Shown here: piece by piece, positions 1 to 11,400 of the stretch
Layout: every line of letters begins with the position of its first letter
Position numbering within the stretch: the stretch's first letter is position 1
Assembly (NCBI GenBank): GCA_037893245.1
Contig: JBAIAA010000746.1
Span: 124,001-188,000 of the forward strand
DNA length: 64,000 nucleotides
Source of the DNA: Crossaster papposus
Taxonomy: Eukaryota > Echinodermata > Asteroidea > Velatida > Solasteridae
Direction of reading: 5' to 3'
Made by a program: the position numbers and the translations under genes
Notes under the pieces: generated by a model
Seen by the model: the letters and a program-made list of their open reading frames with translations, nothing else
The model's database searches: none
What the model was told of the DNA's origin: nothing

Positions 1-98
1 ACTTCGGACAGGTCAGTTAAAGGATACTTTAAAAATACCACCCCCCAAATCCACCCATTCATGATAATTCAAGCAATTACCAATGGTGTATCCTACCT
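1..98 (-). repeat. family A element, fragment at window edge
   Basis: It carries the shared inner block (ACTTCGGACAGGTCAGTTAA, ACCCATTCATGATAATTCAA) and the terminal block ACCAATGGTGTATCCTACC. The other half lies outside the window. A second partial terminus, TTAAAGTAGTATACACCATT, begins at about 112. Confidence 0.8.
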
Positions 99-537
99 AT
101 ACAGTTTCAGGTTAAAGTAGTATACACCATTTTCTTTTGCTGTAAACACAGCACAAGTATGTCTGTAAACGCCTTATTTTCAAAGGATCCCTTGTTAACA
201 GGACATGCATGTACAGTACGTCATCTCTTCAAAACACTGCCAATTCCAATCTGTGAGGACTGGCATCAAATTATTATCAAGAGGAAACGACTATTACGAC
301 TGTTCCCGCTAGCCTGCTCATCAAGTTGTTTCTGGCCTGTGGCTTTCAGACGTTTCCTCACTGGGGATTTCCACACTGTGACGTTAGTCGTCTGCTTGAA
401 TGTACATGTACACGTATCGCGTGGTCTTTATTTGGAAACGATGAGACTGTCTAGGAGTCGGACTTAGAAAATTGCAAGTAATGTTGCTTATTTGTGTCAC
501 GTAAATTACTTCATTTTTTTATTTTCATGAATCAATA

Positions 538-979
538 TATGTGACCCGCTCTGTGAAAATGAGTCAGATGTCGCACAGCGCGCTTACGAGATTTGGGTGG
601 TTGAACGTAAAGAGGGGGGTTTTCGTACGAAAATTCAATATTCCTATTTCATGATTTTCACCTTAGGATCTATATTTTCAATTTCTACATTAAAACATGC
701 TGAATTAAATCAGATTTAGTGAGAAAAACCGGTTTTGTATTTTATTGCATAAAACGGAAATTATTTTTTTAATGCATGATTTCTCATAAATGGGGTTTTT
801 AGATTTCGCAAAATCGTCAAAATTATCGTCAAAATCGGTGTATCACAAGAACGCAACATGCTATACAGACCTCCCACATATATCAAATTAAAGAGGACAG
901 TGCACTCTTTCTAATAGTATACATAACTCTGTTTGTCAATTTTTCGACCTCTGACTCATTTTCACAGAGCAGGTCATAT
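538..979. repeat. family G palindromic element
   Basis: Ends read TATGTGACCCGCTCTGTGAA and, inverted, TTTTCACAGAGCAGGTCATA. About 440 bp, AT-rich interior, no coding sequence. The copy at 28935-29361 has the same TATGTGACC terminus and similar length. Best read as a non-autonomous inverted-repeat transposon (MITE). Confidence 0.75.
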
Positions 980-1446
980 TAAACAAATAAAAATGTATAT
1001 GGTTTCAGTAGCCCAAACATGCATTTGAAGACAATTTCCCTTGTGGTGCCCCTCGGCTCCTCAAAATTGGCCCCAGATTTTGAACTATCCCTATCGGCCG
1101 CAACACAGATTTGCCTGTTTTTGTGACATACACTGATAAATAGTTTCAGGCTTGTAAACAAAGAAGTGCATCCCAGTGGGTCGATTAAGGGGACATTTCA
1201 GACAGTCCCATGTGCCCTTTCTAGGGCTTTCTCTGTTTGAACACTACCTAATCCTTCCTGTATTGGCTCCAGAATTCTGTAGTGACTAACCCTTGTTGCA
1301 GACAGCAGTGTTTGGGACCTACATGTACCCCGAGGGACTTGTCTCACCTGAACATAGTTCAGAAAGAGACCATGCAATCAAAAATTGGTCTTCTATTTCA
1401 ATCAAACTTCAGCCATGGATGCAACATTGTAACCTTCATATCATGG

Positions 1447-1502
1447 TTGTGTTGAAGGTCAAGTACTGGAGTCAAAGGTCATTTGAGGTTCAGTTCTAAA
1501 AC
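1447..1502 (+). repeat. family F fragment
   Basis: The segment containing AAAGGTCATTTGAGGT recurs in direct orientation just right of the long palindrome (about 2985-3036). Related sequence occurs inverted near 18165-18245 and 48425-48510. It is a dispersed repeat of unknown class. Confidence 0.5.
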
Positions 1503-1909
1503 GGGCCTAAGGCCGTGTCCGAAACGGGTGTCTAGAGCTAGAGCTACGGCTATTGTCTGCGTCGGCCATTTTGTAGCGCTGTCCGAAATGCCGTCTAGAG
1601 CTACAGCTACGGCTACAACGTCACACAAATCTAGCCGTAAAAGAAGTTGTCTAGCTCAGGCAAAACAAAAGGGCGGCAGCACTAACGTTAATCTTGGAGC
1701 AAATTTTCGTTTATTTTTCAATGATAGTGCATTGAATTGAAAATAAAAGATCGACAAATAGGGCCTACGTCATTTTATCAGGTATTTCGACTGGCTGTAA
1801 ACAAACATTGCGTAACATCTAGCAGACGATAATTGTTGTAAATTCTTACATCGTAATTTTGCAAACACTAATAAAGTTAATGCATGTGATGTCACACGCG
1901 CTACGCGTA

Positions 1910-2004
1910 CGCGCTAATCGCACGTACAACCGGGCGGAGCTGTGAGGTCAAACACACTTTGTTTGACCTCACCGCTCCGCATGGTTGTACGTGCGATTAG
2001 CGCG
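1910..2004. repeat. near-perfect hairpin, 44-bp arms
   Basis: The left arm (1910-1953) and right arm (1961-2004) are inverted copies with three mismatches and a 7-base loop. The arms contain CGCGCTAATCGCACGTACAA and GAGGTCAAAC. They are GC-rich in an AT-rich setting. Confidence 0.9.
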
Positions 2005-2046
2005 TATGGTCATACATGCAATATGGAAACTTAAATTTGATGGAGA

Positions 2047-2978
2047 TAAACAGGTCAAAAGAAATAAGTCCCCCCTGGAAAATTTGCATTTTTCTGGAAG
2101 ACAGTTAACCTGTTACAAAAATGTAGTCTGAAATGTTACACATTTATTGTGCAATAAAGTTTCACTCAACAGTTAACCTTACCCTTGAAATGCTGCCATT
2201 TATTAATAATAATAATAATAATTAAAACTTGTATAGCGCCTTACATTACATGGCAAATCACAAAGCGCTGAACATAAAATATTAAATATACATGCACCGA
2301 TTAAGAGTAATGTTATTTACTATTAGACTATTAGACTTAAAAGACTATATATAAGCTTAATACAATTATAATTATTAAATGTAAAGACCAATACAAAATA
2401 CACTTTCTTGCATAGGGATTGGACAAATGGAGAAAATCATGTTTTTACAGAATTATTTAATATTCTTTCCTCACTTAATTTTCCTAAAGTGTACAAATGT
2501 AAACATGCATTTAATGTTTTTGTTTTTGTTTTTAATTTTCTAAATTTACGAAGTACAGTAAATTAGAGTCATCCAAGCAAAACAATTTTTTAAAGCATAA
2601 AGGTTTTGTGGAAATGGAAAGTGTTTTTTTGGTCCTTTCGTTTCAGTAATGAAATTAAAAACAAAAAACAAAAACATTAAATGCATGTTTACATGTGTAG
2701 ACTTTAGGAAAATTTATATTAACAAATTCTGTAAAAACATGATTTTCTCCATTTGTCCAATCCCTATGCAAGAAAGTGTCATTTTGTATCTTGGTCATCA
2801 CATGTAATAAATGGCAGCATTTCAAGGCAAAGGTTAACTGTTGGGTGAAACTTTATTGCACAATAAATGTGTAACATTTCAGACTACCTTTTACATTTGT
2901 GTAACAGGTTAAGGAGCCCAACTGTCTTCCAGAAAAATGCACATTTCCCAGGGGGACTTATTTCTTTTGACCTGTTTA
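2047..2978. repeat. long palindromic element with a LINE tail inserted in one arm
   Basis: Ends are TAAACAGGTCAAAAGAAATA and its inverse. Inner blocks also match in inversion, for example GGAGAAAATCATGTTTTTAC near 2430 with its inverse near 2733-2752. The arms are 90% or more alike over long blocks. The left arm is longer because of an insertion at about 2206-2420. Non-coding. Confidence 0.85.
2206..2300 (-). mobile_element. LINE-type 3' tail fragment
   Basis: On the minus strand it runs GCGCTTTGTGATTTGCCATG, then GGCGCTATACAAGTTTTAAT and ends in an ATT microsatellite (TAATAATAATAATAATAA on the plus strand). A GCGCT...TATA motif followed by a trinucleotide tail is typical of L2/CR1-like LINE 3' ends. 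No reverse transcriptase remains. Confidence 0.6.
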
Positions 2979-3499
2979 TTAAAGTTACATACTGAGGTCA
3001 AAGGTCATTTGAGGTCAAGTTGTAAAATGGGAGTGATAGCAAAAGTAGGCGAGACTTGTGGTTTGAGAACCATCCTTGTTTGTGTCTTTTGTTCATTGAA
3101 TGCAAAAAAAAAGGAATTGTCGTAACAGAGTGAGACCCCTCGATACGATGCCTCCACTGTCTAACAACTACATGTAACACTGATCTTGTATAGTTGTACA
3201 TGTACAAATTTTGTTTTGAAGGGCATACCCGGACCCTAGGCCTGCTCCTCTTGTTCGATTGTTGAAGCATCCTTTTTCCCGTGACTGCACGATTCACAGC
3301 TATATGTTGTAAGTGACCGTATTAATAATAGGGCACAAGGTTGATACTGGTAGTGGTATAGATCATTCGCTCATACAGGATGCTGGGAAGGGCTAATGAA
3401 TTTGAGCCCCGATTGGATAGATTTGTGACTTATGACGCATATGCAGCGCATAAATAATGCGCTACGTCTGTTTATATGCATACATGGCACGTGCTATCT

Positions 3500-3754
3500 G
3501 GGTCCAATTTCTTGGCTCTGCTAACTGTTAGCGAAAAATCCCTGCTTAGTACTGTAGCAGAAAATTCTGTGCTTACGGTAAGCGTATTTCATGCGTTAGC
3601 GAGACATTTTGGCTTCTGCACACATCCCGTAACTAAGGATTCTGTGCTTAATTACAGGGTTAGCACATAATTTTTCTGCTAGCGCAGTTAGCGAAAAATG
3701 GTGATCGTAAACTGTACGGAATTCTGTGGTTAGCAGAGCCAAGAAATTGAGCCC
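3500..3754. repeat. palindromic element related to family B
   Basis: Ends are GGGTCCAATTTCTTGGCTCT and the inverse of AGAGCCAAGAAATTGAGCCC. The GGG..CCAATTT terminus and the TTAGC/GCTAA-rich interior resemble family B, but the sequence is distinct. About 255 bp, non-coding. Confidence 0.75.
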
Positions 3755-3840
3755 TGTACTTCCTTTACAAGATTCTGTGAAGTGGCACATCAGCAATCTC
3801 ATTTCATTAGACTATGCCCAGCACGGTGCCGCAGCAGCTA

Positions 3841-3966
3841 GAGGTTTCCGTGTAGTCAGTCAGTCAGCTAGAGGTTTCCGTGTAGTCAGTCAGCTAGCTA
3901 GAGGTTTCCGTGTAGTCAGTCAGCTAGCTAGAGGTTTTCGTGTAGTCAGTCAGCTAGAGGTTTCCA
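3841..3966 (+). repeat. 30-bp tandem repeat, about 4.3 copies
   Basis: Unit GAGGTTTCCGTGTAGTCAGT plus a CAGCTAGCTA-type end. Copies are 3841-3870, 3871-3900, 3901-3930, a 26-bp copy 3931-3956 and a partial copy. The 30-bp period leaves one frame open, which creates a spurious repetitive peptide. Confidence 0.92.
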
Positions 3967-4436
3967 TCGAGAGCAGTCAGCAGTTTTAGGCCAAAACCAG
4001 GCAGAATTTGGTCCCAAGGGGAATCCAAGTCTCAAGTGGGATTTCAATCTTAACAGGGAACCCACCACGATATCCCACCTGGTATCAGGATCTCACTGCG
4101 ATCTCACTTCCAATCTGCTTTGCATCCCACGGGGATGATGATTTCCCATGAATAGATTAGACCTATCCAACCGGGATCCCACTTTCATCCCAGTCACTTT
4201 TTCTATGGGGGAGCTATCTTGCCCTATGTTGGCAGTATCTTTGTTCGAGGGCGCTATAGTCAGAAGTCATAAACCCCAGAATTCCATGTGGCCAGGAATC
4301 AAACTTGATTTCATGATACAACATAGGAAGCGACATTGTGGGGATCACTCAATGAGGATACAACTTATAATACACAAACCACAAGGGAAACTGACTAGGT
4401 AAATTTGCATAAATCTCAAAGTGAACAAGGAAATTG

Positions 4437-4503
4437 GCAAGGCTGGACTTGAACCTGCGACCTCCAGAATACCGGACCGGCACTCTACCAACCGAGCTAT
4501 TTA
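4437..4503 (-). repeat. tRNA-derived SINE fragment
   Basis: On the minus strand it has an A box (TAGCTCGGTTGGTAGAG) and a B box (GGTTCAAGTCC) at tRNA-like spacing. The anticodon arm does not fold cleanly and no acceptor stem is visible, so it is a pol III-type SINE head or pseudo-tRNA. Confidence 0.65.
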
Positions 4504-4707
4504 ATCCTATGTTGGTGGTCTCCCAAATTGTCAGTATTTTTGTTCAAGGGGACTAGTCAGAAGTCATGAATGCCAGAATGCAGTGTGGCCAGGGATCACG
4601 CCTGATTTTTACGATACAACCTGGGAAGCAACATTGTGGGAATCCCTAAACGAGAATACAACTTTTTATCTTTGAACATTATTCTTTCTCCAAATTCTCC
4701 GATTTGT

Positions 4708-4959
4708 TTAACCAGTTCGCACCGGGATTATGTTAACATGTAACATCACCGAGCCGAGGGGCAGGATTTTTTTTTAACGAAACTCGATCCGAAGCGGGTT
4801 CAGGCTGATAGTGCCGGGAAGCACACCCACACATTTCCTGCCTTGCTCGCTGCTGACATACATTTCCGAACTTGAACTTGGCGTGTTTATGCATCATCCA
4901 TTTTGAATTTGGGGAAATTTTTGCATTTATATATACGTCATCCGACACGAACTGGTTAA
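4708..4959 (+). repeat. family C element, full copy
   Basis: Starts TTAACCAGTTCGCACCGGGA and ends in the inverse form ..GAACTGGTTAA. The interior carries CTCGATCCGAAGCGGGTTCA. About 250 bp with TTAA at each border. Short inverted ends plus TTAA suggest a piggyBac-type MITE. Confidence 0.8.
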
Positions 4960-5189
4960 ACCTAGTAGCCCCACAATTTTTTACAGCAAGCCGGGGAAGT
5001 GGCCGCTGCGTAAGGTACATGTACATACAGTATATCTGCTACAAAATCAAACTTGGAAAGTAGAAGTTAGTTTTTGATATCTGCATTTTTATAAGATCTG
5101 ACTATCAGATAGGCCCCTATACCAAAATGAAGACCAAGTTGTGTGCTAACGAAAATTGTAAAACTTATTGTTTAGATTTAAAAAAATAC

Positions 5190-5214
5190 GGGGGGGGGGG
5201 GGGGGGGGGGGGGG
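5190..5214 (+). repeat. G homopolymer, 25 bases
   Basis: Uninterrupted G run. Length is likely unstable and may be misassembled. Confidence 0.9.
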
Positions 5215-6100
5215 TGTTACCTTCAGACCGCTGCCTAATGACACCAGTAAATGATAAACACAAAACGAACAATTATTTTTCCCACCAATGCAATATGCCC
5301 TATTGTTTTAATATACTTATAAGTTCACTGCAGCATACCCATAGTACATGCTTGTACAGTATACGTCGTATTAGATACCTATCACCGGAGAATTTGGGTA
5401 AAGATACAAACAGTATAGAGATGGGTTCCACAACACTAACCCGTCTTCCTCTACAGAAAATACAGAGCGTTTTTAAGCATCTATACTCAACAATAAATGA
5501 TATCAACCAAAATATAAAATCGAGTAATTTTTTTTTTTAAGTCTCGTCCCAGCTTTAAAATAAAATACAAAATACAGTTTAACGATAATTAACAGCAGAT
5601 TTCAAATAAAATAATAAAAACCCCAGAAATGTGCTGACCACTTTAAAATTTCAAAAAAATTGCAGATGAATTATTTTTTCCCTCCAGTTCATAACATTTA
5701 TTATTGACTAAATATTGCAAAAACAAAACAAATCACTCCAGAGAAATACTTGTAGGTTTAAAAAATTGGAATATTTTATTTGGTTGTTATCAGGGACTTT
5801 GTGATTTTGTTTTCCATGGTGGGAAAATTTCAATGAGGCAATTCTCAAATCTTGTTTTTTTCCACTAATTTTTTTTTTAATACAAGCACCATCAAAAGAT
5901 TGTATAACTTAATGACTAAAATCCAAGGCATAAGGTGGCTTTTCGGGACTATTCGTCTCATCGTTCAATTTTGTTTTTCTCTGAAAATTGCAAGATTAGA
6001 CTTTCATCCAAGAATACAAACCATTAAACATTATCGTTCCTCAGCCACGTTTAGGTATTAAAAGAACAAAACTGTTTCTAACAATATTCACCTTCTACCT

Positions 6101-6341
6101 GGGGCCAATTTCATAGAGCTGCTAAGCACAAACATGTGCTTAGCATGAAAATTTGTCATTAGCAAAAACAAGGTTACAGACATTTTTCACGTGATCATAT
6201 ATTGTTTTTGATTGATAAACAGCTGTTTTTTTGCTTAGCATGAAAAACATGAAGAATTTTGGCTGGTAACCTGTTTTTAATGAGCAAGATTTGTTGTGCT
6301 AAGCAAATTTTTGTGCTTAGCAGCTCTATGAAATTGGCCCC
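6101..6341. repeat. family B palindromic element
   Basis: Ends are GGGGCCAATTTCATAGAGCT and its exact inverse at 6322-6341. About 240 bp, made of GCTTAGCA-type blocks. Other copies are at 20647, 24162 and, decayed, 35482. It resembles PIF/Harbinger-type MITEs, whose termini often start with GG. Confidence 0.85.
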
Positions 6342-6929
6342 TGTTCACAACTAATAAAAAACTAATTTTTTTGCGATAAGATATACACATTAGCTTAAAT
6401 TATAAGTTTATTAGTAAGAATTTCCTGTTTTAATACGATAATGTTCAGTCACAATTGGTTGGGTAATATTAATTTACAAGCATAAAATACTAAGAAGTCC
6501 ACCACAAATTCCATTTAATTTTATTTTTTTCTTTAAAGTTTTTGAGCATTTTTTTCCCAGTTGCCTAATTTTTCTTTACAATTTGGTCCCATTGTATTGG
6601 TCATAGAGCACAACGAAAATCCGTATTTTGCAATGTTTTTTTTTCTCAAAATATATCTTTTTGAGGGGTTGTTTTTTAAATAAGATGTCCTTTAATGTAT
6701 AAATACTATTAAAGATTTCTTTAGGAGGAAACCCTGGATTTTGTCGTTTCTTTGAAAATGAGTTCTTTAAGTCACATGTGGGAGTTAGGACTTGGAAAAG
6801 CTTCATAATATCACTATCACCACTCTTAAAAAAATATTTAAAATATGAAATATTTAAAAGATTAATTTATATAGCTGTGTGCTACGCTATTAAAACTACT
6901 GCAGAGATATGCACAGTGTGGAAACCTGC

Positions 6930-6935
6930 TTTATT
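6930..6935 (-). promoter_or_regulatory. candidate poly(A) signal of the FREM2-like gene
   Basis: TTTATT on the plus strand reads AATAAA on the transcript strand. It is the first exact AATAAA I find downstream of the stop codon and would give a 3' UTR of about 1 kb. Other copies lie further on (near 6406 and at 5697-5702), so the true end is uncertain without transcript data. Confidence 0.35.
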
Positions 6936-7906
6936 TTTTAAAATCTAATTTCTCTATCATCAAATTTTGTTGTTTTTGCATAATTCTATTTTTTTTGTCC
7001 ACCACAACTTTTAACAAAAAAAGCGTGCACCCTATTACAGAATATGGTTTGCGGATCTCTACTATTTACAAGTGGAAAGTTAAATAGGGCGAGATGGATC
7101 TAGACTCCACACCGAGGCAGGATGGTTGCAGCGTTACCACGGCAACAATGGCATATAGGCGGAACGACAACAAATACCTTTGGAAACTGACAGAAACGCT
7201 TATTCAACCAATGGGATGACAACTTATTTCAAAGTCTAGCGCTCGGTGTATTGTCAAATTCACCGCAGCAAAATAGCAAAATGTAAAATGGATATAACCA
7301 AAGAAAAAAAAAATACTTAAAAAAAAATTAAAGAAAATTGAAAAAGGAAAAAAAAAATACTTGTATTTAAAAACCACATTTTCGGAAGACACATGATTTT
7401 GGGTGTAGGTCAAAATTAACAGTACGTCAATTGCACCTACCTAACAGGGAATAAAGCAATTTTGCCCTACGTAATAAAATAAAACAGGAAAAGTTAATCA
7501 TGAAGAGTATGAATATATATAAAAATAAAACCTACAGCCAATTAACATTGCTAACTCGAAGGTAAAAAACAAATCATTTTACATTAATTAATATCACACA
7601 AACAAATAAAAAAAATCTGCAAAGAGCACCAAGTGAAATTTGTTTTCTTCAGAATTTTAAAGGAAGAGGCTAAAGATGTGCCAAAACAAAACAATGGGAA
7701 AAATATCGGCTCTCAAAACGTAACGACTTCATACACAAATATAAATTATTTAACAGCATTAGGAGCCACAACAAAAACTTCACGGCTTTTTTAAAAAACA
7801 AGACCAAAATACAGTTAAAAAAAAATAATAAAAAATGGGGATGTGCTACAGCAGTATAATGCTTGTTGATTTTTTTCTTTTCTTAAAAAAAAAGATCAAC
7901 GCCACA

Positions 7907-8410
7907 TCACACTTCTGTGTTGTCGTCCATGTAGTGACCATTGGTTACAACTTTGGTGGCACCTCCACCGGCCGCGACGGTCACCGGTTTGGGTGCGGCG
8001 GAGCCGTTCCCGCGACGGATGGCCAACACGATGATCGCGACCACTAGCAACACAACGAGCACGGCGACGGTGGCCACGATAGGCACCAGGGGCACGCTGC
8101 CCTCCGACACATTCGGGTTCTTGCCGCCGTCGACGTGACCGCCCACGTTGATGTCGGCGATGTCCTGGGCCGACAGATCGTTGGACTTCAGGGCGAGCCA
8201 CTTGATGTTGATGCCGCGGCCATCGCCGACCTCCAAGTCGCTTTCGTCGTCGTTGGAGACGGCGCTGATGGCCTGGCGGCGCTGCCTGTCTGCGTTGGCC
8301 GGGGCCACGGCGAAGCTGTGGTGCTCCACACTGCGCTTGCCGATAATGTTGTCATCAGCCGAGCGCACGGTGAAGATGGCGTGCACGTACCACTGACGGC
8401 CAGTTGAAAC
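7907..8410 (-). CDS. FREM2: FREM2 terminal exon: shedding site, transmembrane helix, PDZ-binding tail
   Basis: 504 bp, 167 codons plus TGA at 7909-7907; the acceptor follows TGTGTAG. Exon residues 1-45 run from [20 protein letters not shown] through GKRSVEHH to RQRR (8276-8287), a match to the furin consensus R-X-K/R-R. A 62-residue acidic and polar stalk follows. A hydrophobic helix rich in V, L and I (8018-8089) is bounded by IRR on the cytoplasmic side, giving a type I topology. The tail of 36 residues ends NTEV (7910-7921), a class I PDZ ligand; vertebrate FREM2 and FRAS1 tails bind the PDZ protein GRIP1. The exon is conspicuously GC-rich against its AT-rich surroundings. Confidence 0.95.
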   Translation of the reverse strand, partial: VSTGRQWYVHAIFTVRSADDNIIGKRSVEHHSFAVAPANADRQRRQAISAVSNDDESDLEVGDGRGINIKWLALKSNDLSAQDIADINVGGHVDGGKNPNVSEGSVPLVPIVATVAVLVVLLVVAIIVLAIRRGNGSAAPKPVTVAAGGGATKVVTNGHYMDDNTEV

Positions 8411-11400
8411 CTACACATATGAAGAAATAAATAAAAAGAGAAAATAGAAACATGTTCTCTCTTAGGGAATGTACATCACTTACTTTTGCTATAATTTTCA
8501 GAAATGGATGAATTTGGGGCTTAGTATGTTATAACAAATATTGTTACACCGACTTATTTGCCTTTTTGGGTTTGTAGATGCTGGAAAAAATGCTCTTGTA
8601 TCAGTGTACCCTGACCCAACTTTAGATAAAATGAAACCATTTGGAAAATTTGGGAAATTGTAAGGTCAGAGAGTTAGTTGTACCCCTTCATAAATGTGTA
8701 ATCAATTGCAAAGAAAATGTGAAATAACTAAATAATTATGCGCTGCCATGCGACTTCATTTTTGTGAGTATCCAGCTCGCTGCCATGCGGTACTCTTTTT
8801 CTGGTAGCACCAAATATTCCCTCTATACCCTGCCTTGTAGACATGTAGCATGCAATCTTTAGAGAACCAGTCTCAGTAATGTTACTAAATTGATGTCATT
8901 AACTGACGAAGAACTTGAATATCTTGTGCTAAATGAAGATTCAAAATCTACGAAGGCCGTTATCGACAAGGCAGTGAATATGAGGTGTAGTAAAACAAAT
9001 ACAGCATTTTCTTTTTCAGGTAAATAGTGGGAATTACTGGTTCCTCGGTGTAGGTCAGCTCGACTACCTCCCTCCGCTTCGTGTCGAGAGGTAGTCGAGC
9101 TGACCTACACCTCGGAACTAGTAATTCTGACTACTTCTCCGCAAACCATGCTGTAGTTGTCTATTCCCGGCTGATACTCTAATTGTCTGGCTCGATATAT
9201 TAAGTAAACCTTACCTGGAAGAGTGGGTCACTGCTCATCCTGAAGCCATCTGCTCCAGATTGCCTGACCAGATCCAGGGCAGTTGGGTCATCAATGGCCA
9301 GAGCCGCGTTGAAGGGAATTCCGCTGAATCGGGGAGTGATGGTGTCGGGTGCTCCGCGGTCCTGTACAAATTAATAAAGAAGCAAACTTTAGAAAGGGTA
9401 CTATGTCCTAAAATCTCGTAAAATATCATGTTTCAAATTCATAACTTATCCCATTTCAAACATAATGGTTGAAACGAAACCCACCTAATGTCTTTCAGTT
9501 CCCGAGAAAAGACCTCGGTTCTTTACATTACATCGAACACGCGTTGTAAGCATACATTTTTTCTGTCTTTTTCATTTTAATGTTTGATACACATTGTGTG
9601 CGTGTCCATAAATTACACACAGCACTAATGCACAAATGTGGTTCTTACACGTTCGCAAAAGGTGAACACTTTCCGGCTGGAATCACAACTACACCCAAAC
9701 AGCTTAAGGGGTAACAAAAGTGACCCCAGAAACTCGTTCTACACAGAATAACACAAAAACGCCCCGTTTTCAAAGGAGGGTTGTGTGGATGTTTATATCC
9801 TACTTTGGAATGTTCTTTCCGATTAACATCATTTCGTTCAAAACGCGTTTTGTAGCTTAATTGGGCAATTCTGGGACAGTGCCCCTTTAATTTCACGCTG
9901 AAAAGTGACTATGTAGCTTGTAAAGTTGGTTACGAGTATTTGATTCCATAATCTAGAATTGGTTCCTGACAACGGTCGGGTACTCGAATACCCGGTCCCG
10001 ACGTACAGCCCTAGTTGGTGGTTGACTTACCAAGACTTTGAAGGCAAAGAGCAGGTTAGGATTGTCAGCTACGCAGCCGTACTCCTGGTTGTTAGGGTTG
10101 TACTTGGGGATGTAGCCATCGCGGCCTGTGCACATGAAGACCTTCTCAATGTTCAGCTTGAAGCCATCTCCGAGGTTCTGCACTGGGTCCACATGGATGC
10201 GGCCAAACACGGTGTCACCTGAACAATACGGACAAACAACATTTATTAATCAGATATCGCATTCATCTCATGATGAACAGAGATCGGAGGATACTATATT
10301 CTTCACAATATAATATAAACTCATCAAAAAAAGTATCGAGACACTTAAAAATGAGCCAATAATTAACGGCCCAAAAGGGTATGGATTAATCGAAGCAAAT
10401 AATGCGTATTTCGACACCTCGATTGTTGAGATACGATGTTGCGGAGCGGAGTTATTTCGTATCCCACCGCTGCCACCATGTCAAGATATAGGGTCGGAAT
10501 AAGGGTAAAACAATGGCGCAAATGTAGAGTCCTCTGTGTGCTGTTGGGTGCACGTTTATTAGGCCATGGATAAGAGAGTGTTTACATATGTCCGCACGCG
10601 CGCATAAAGTAGTATCACAACAGTAGATCCAGTTTCAAAAGTGACAAACATCTCTATAGAAGCAGGTTTGTATTGATCTATTGATGTTAAATGATCGGCC
10701 AATAAAATAATCTCTACATATGCCCGCCTTTCCAAAAGAAAAACCAAAATTGTCCACTCACCAGGAGCAAAAGCAGTGTCGGTTCCCTCGCCGAAGCCCA
10801 TGGAGCCGTCGGACAGCCACAGCATCTCTTTACCCAGGAGCATGAACTGCGTGTTCAGACTGAACTCAGCCGGTACGGGGTCGCTGACCTGCTGGAATCG
10901 CAGCGGGAGGTCAAAGTTGATGATGTCGCGGGGGTTGCAGACCACAGGCCGGCTGTACTCCTGGGTGGGCGTGGTGACGCAAGGAATGAGGCGGATAGTG
11001 TACATGCCGCTGTAGTCTGAAATCTGCAACACGGAAAGGGAACAAAAAACAAGATCAATAGTTTTAGAACATTCAAAGTTATGGAATTCGGGCGGGAATG
11101 GGGTAGAATTAGAAGAAAAATTAGAGTTAACCTAACAAAAACATAAGATAAGATTTCCAATGTACAAGTCTGCAAGTATTTGTGTTAGAAGAATTAAAGG
11201 TAGGATACACCATTTGCAGACATCGCAATTTTTACTACCAAATTTGTCAAAAATATTTTACTTATTTGAAAGTAAATATTAATTGTAGGCACCCAGCAAA
11301 ATTATTCTATATTCTGTATTAAGAATTACGATCGCTGGACGGCGATCGCAAAAAAACCCAAAACAACATATGAACAACTGCCCGACGCCGGTTGAAAATG

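Larger units (their letters stand above)
4960..7906. other. 3' UTR and downstream flank, no other gene seen
   Basis: Very AT-rich sequence below the stop codon, with many A and T runs, a 25-base G run at 5190-5214 and one family B palindrome (6101-6341). Short open frames here are low-complexity and show no family resemblance. Part of it, up to about 6.9 kb, is probably the 3' UTR. Confidence 0.6.

Noticed and set aside
5127..5540. 137-codon frame containing a run of glycines
   Set aside because: The glycines are the 25-base G run. The rest is AT-rich low-complexity sequence without similarity to a known family.
7941..8407. Plus-strand open frames opposite the terminal exon
   Set aside because: They are antisense shadows of a GC-rich exon. 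The minus frame has a transmembrane helix, conserved motifs and matching splice phases.
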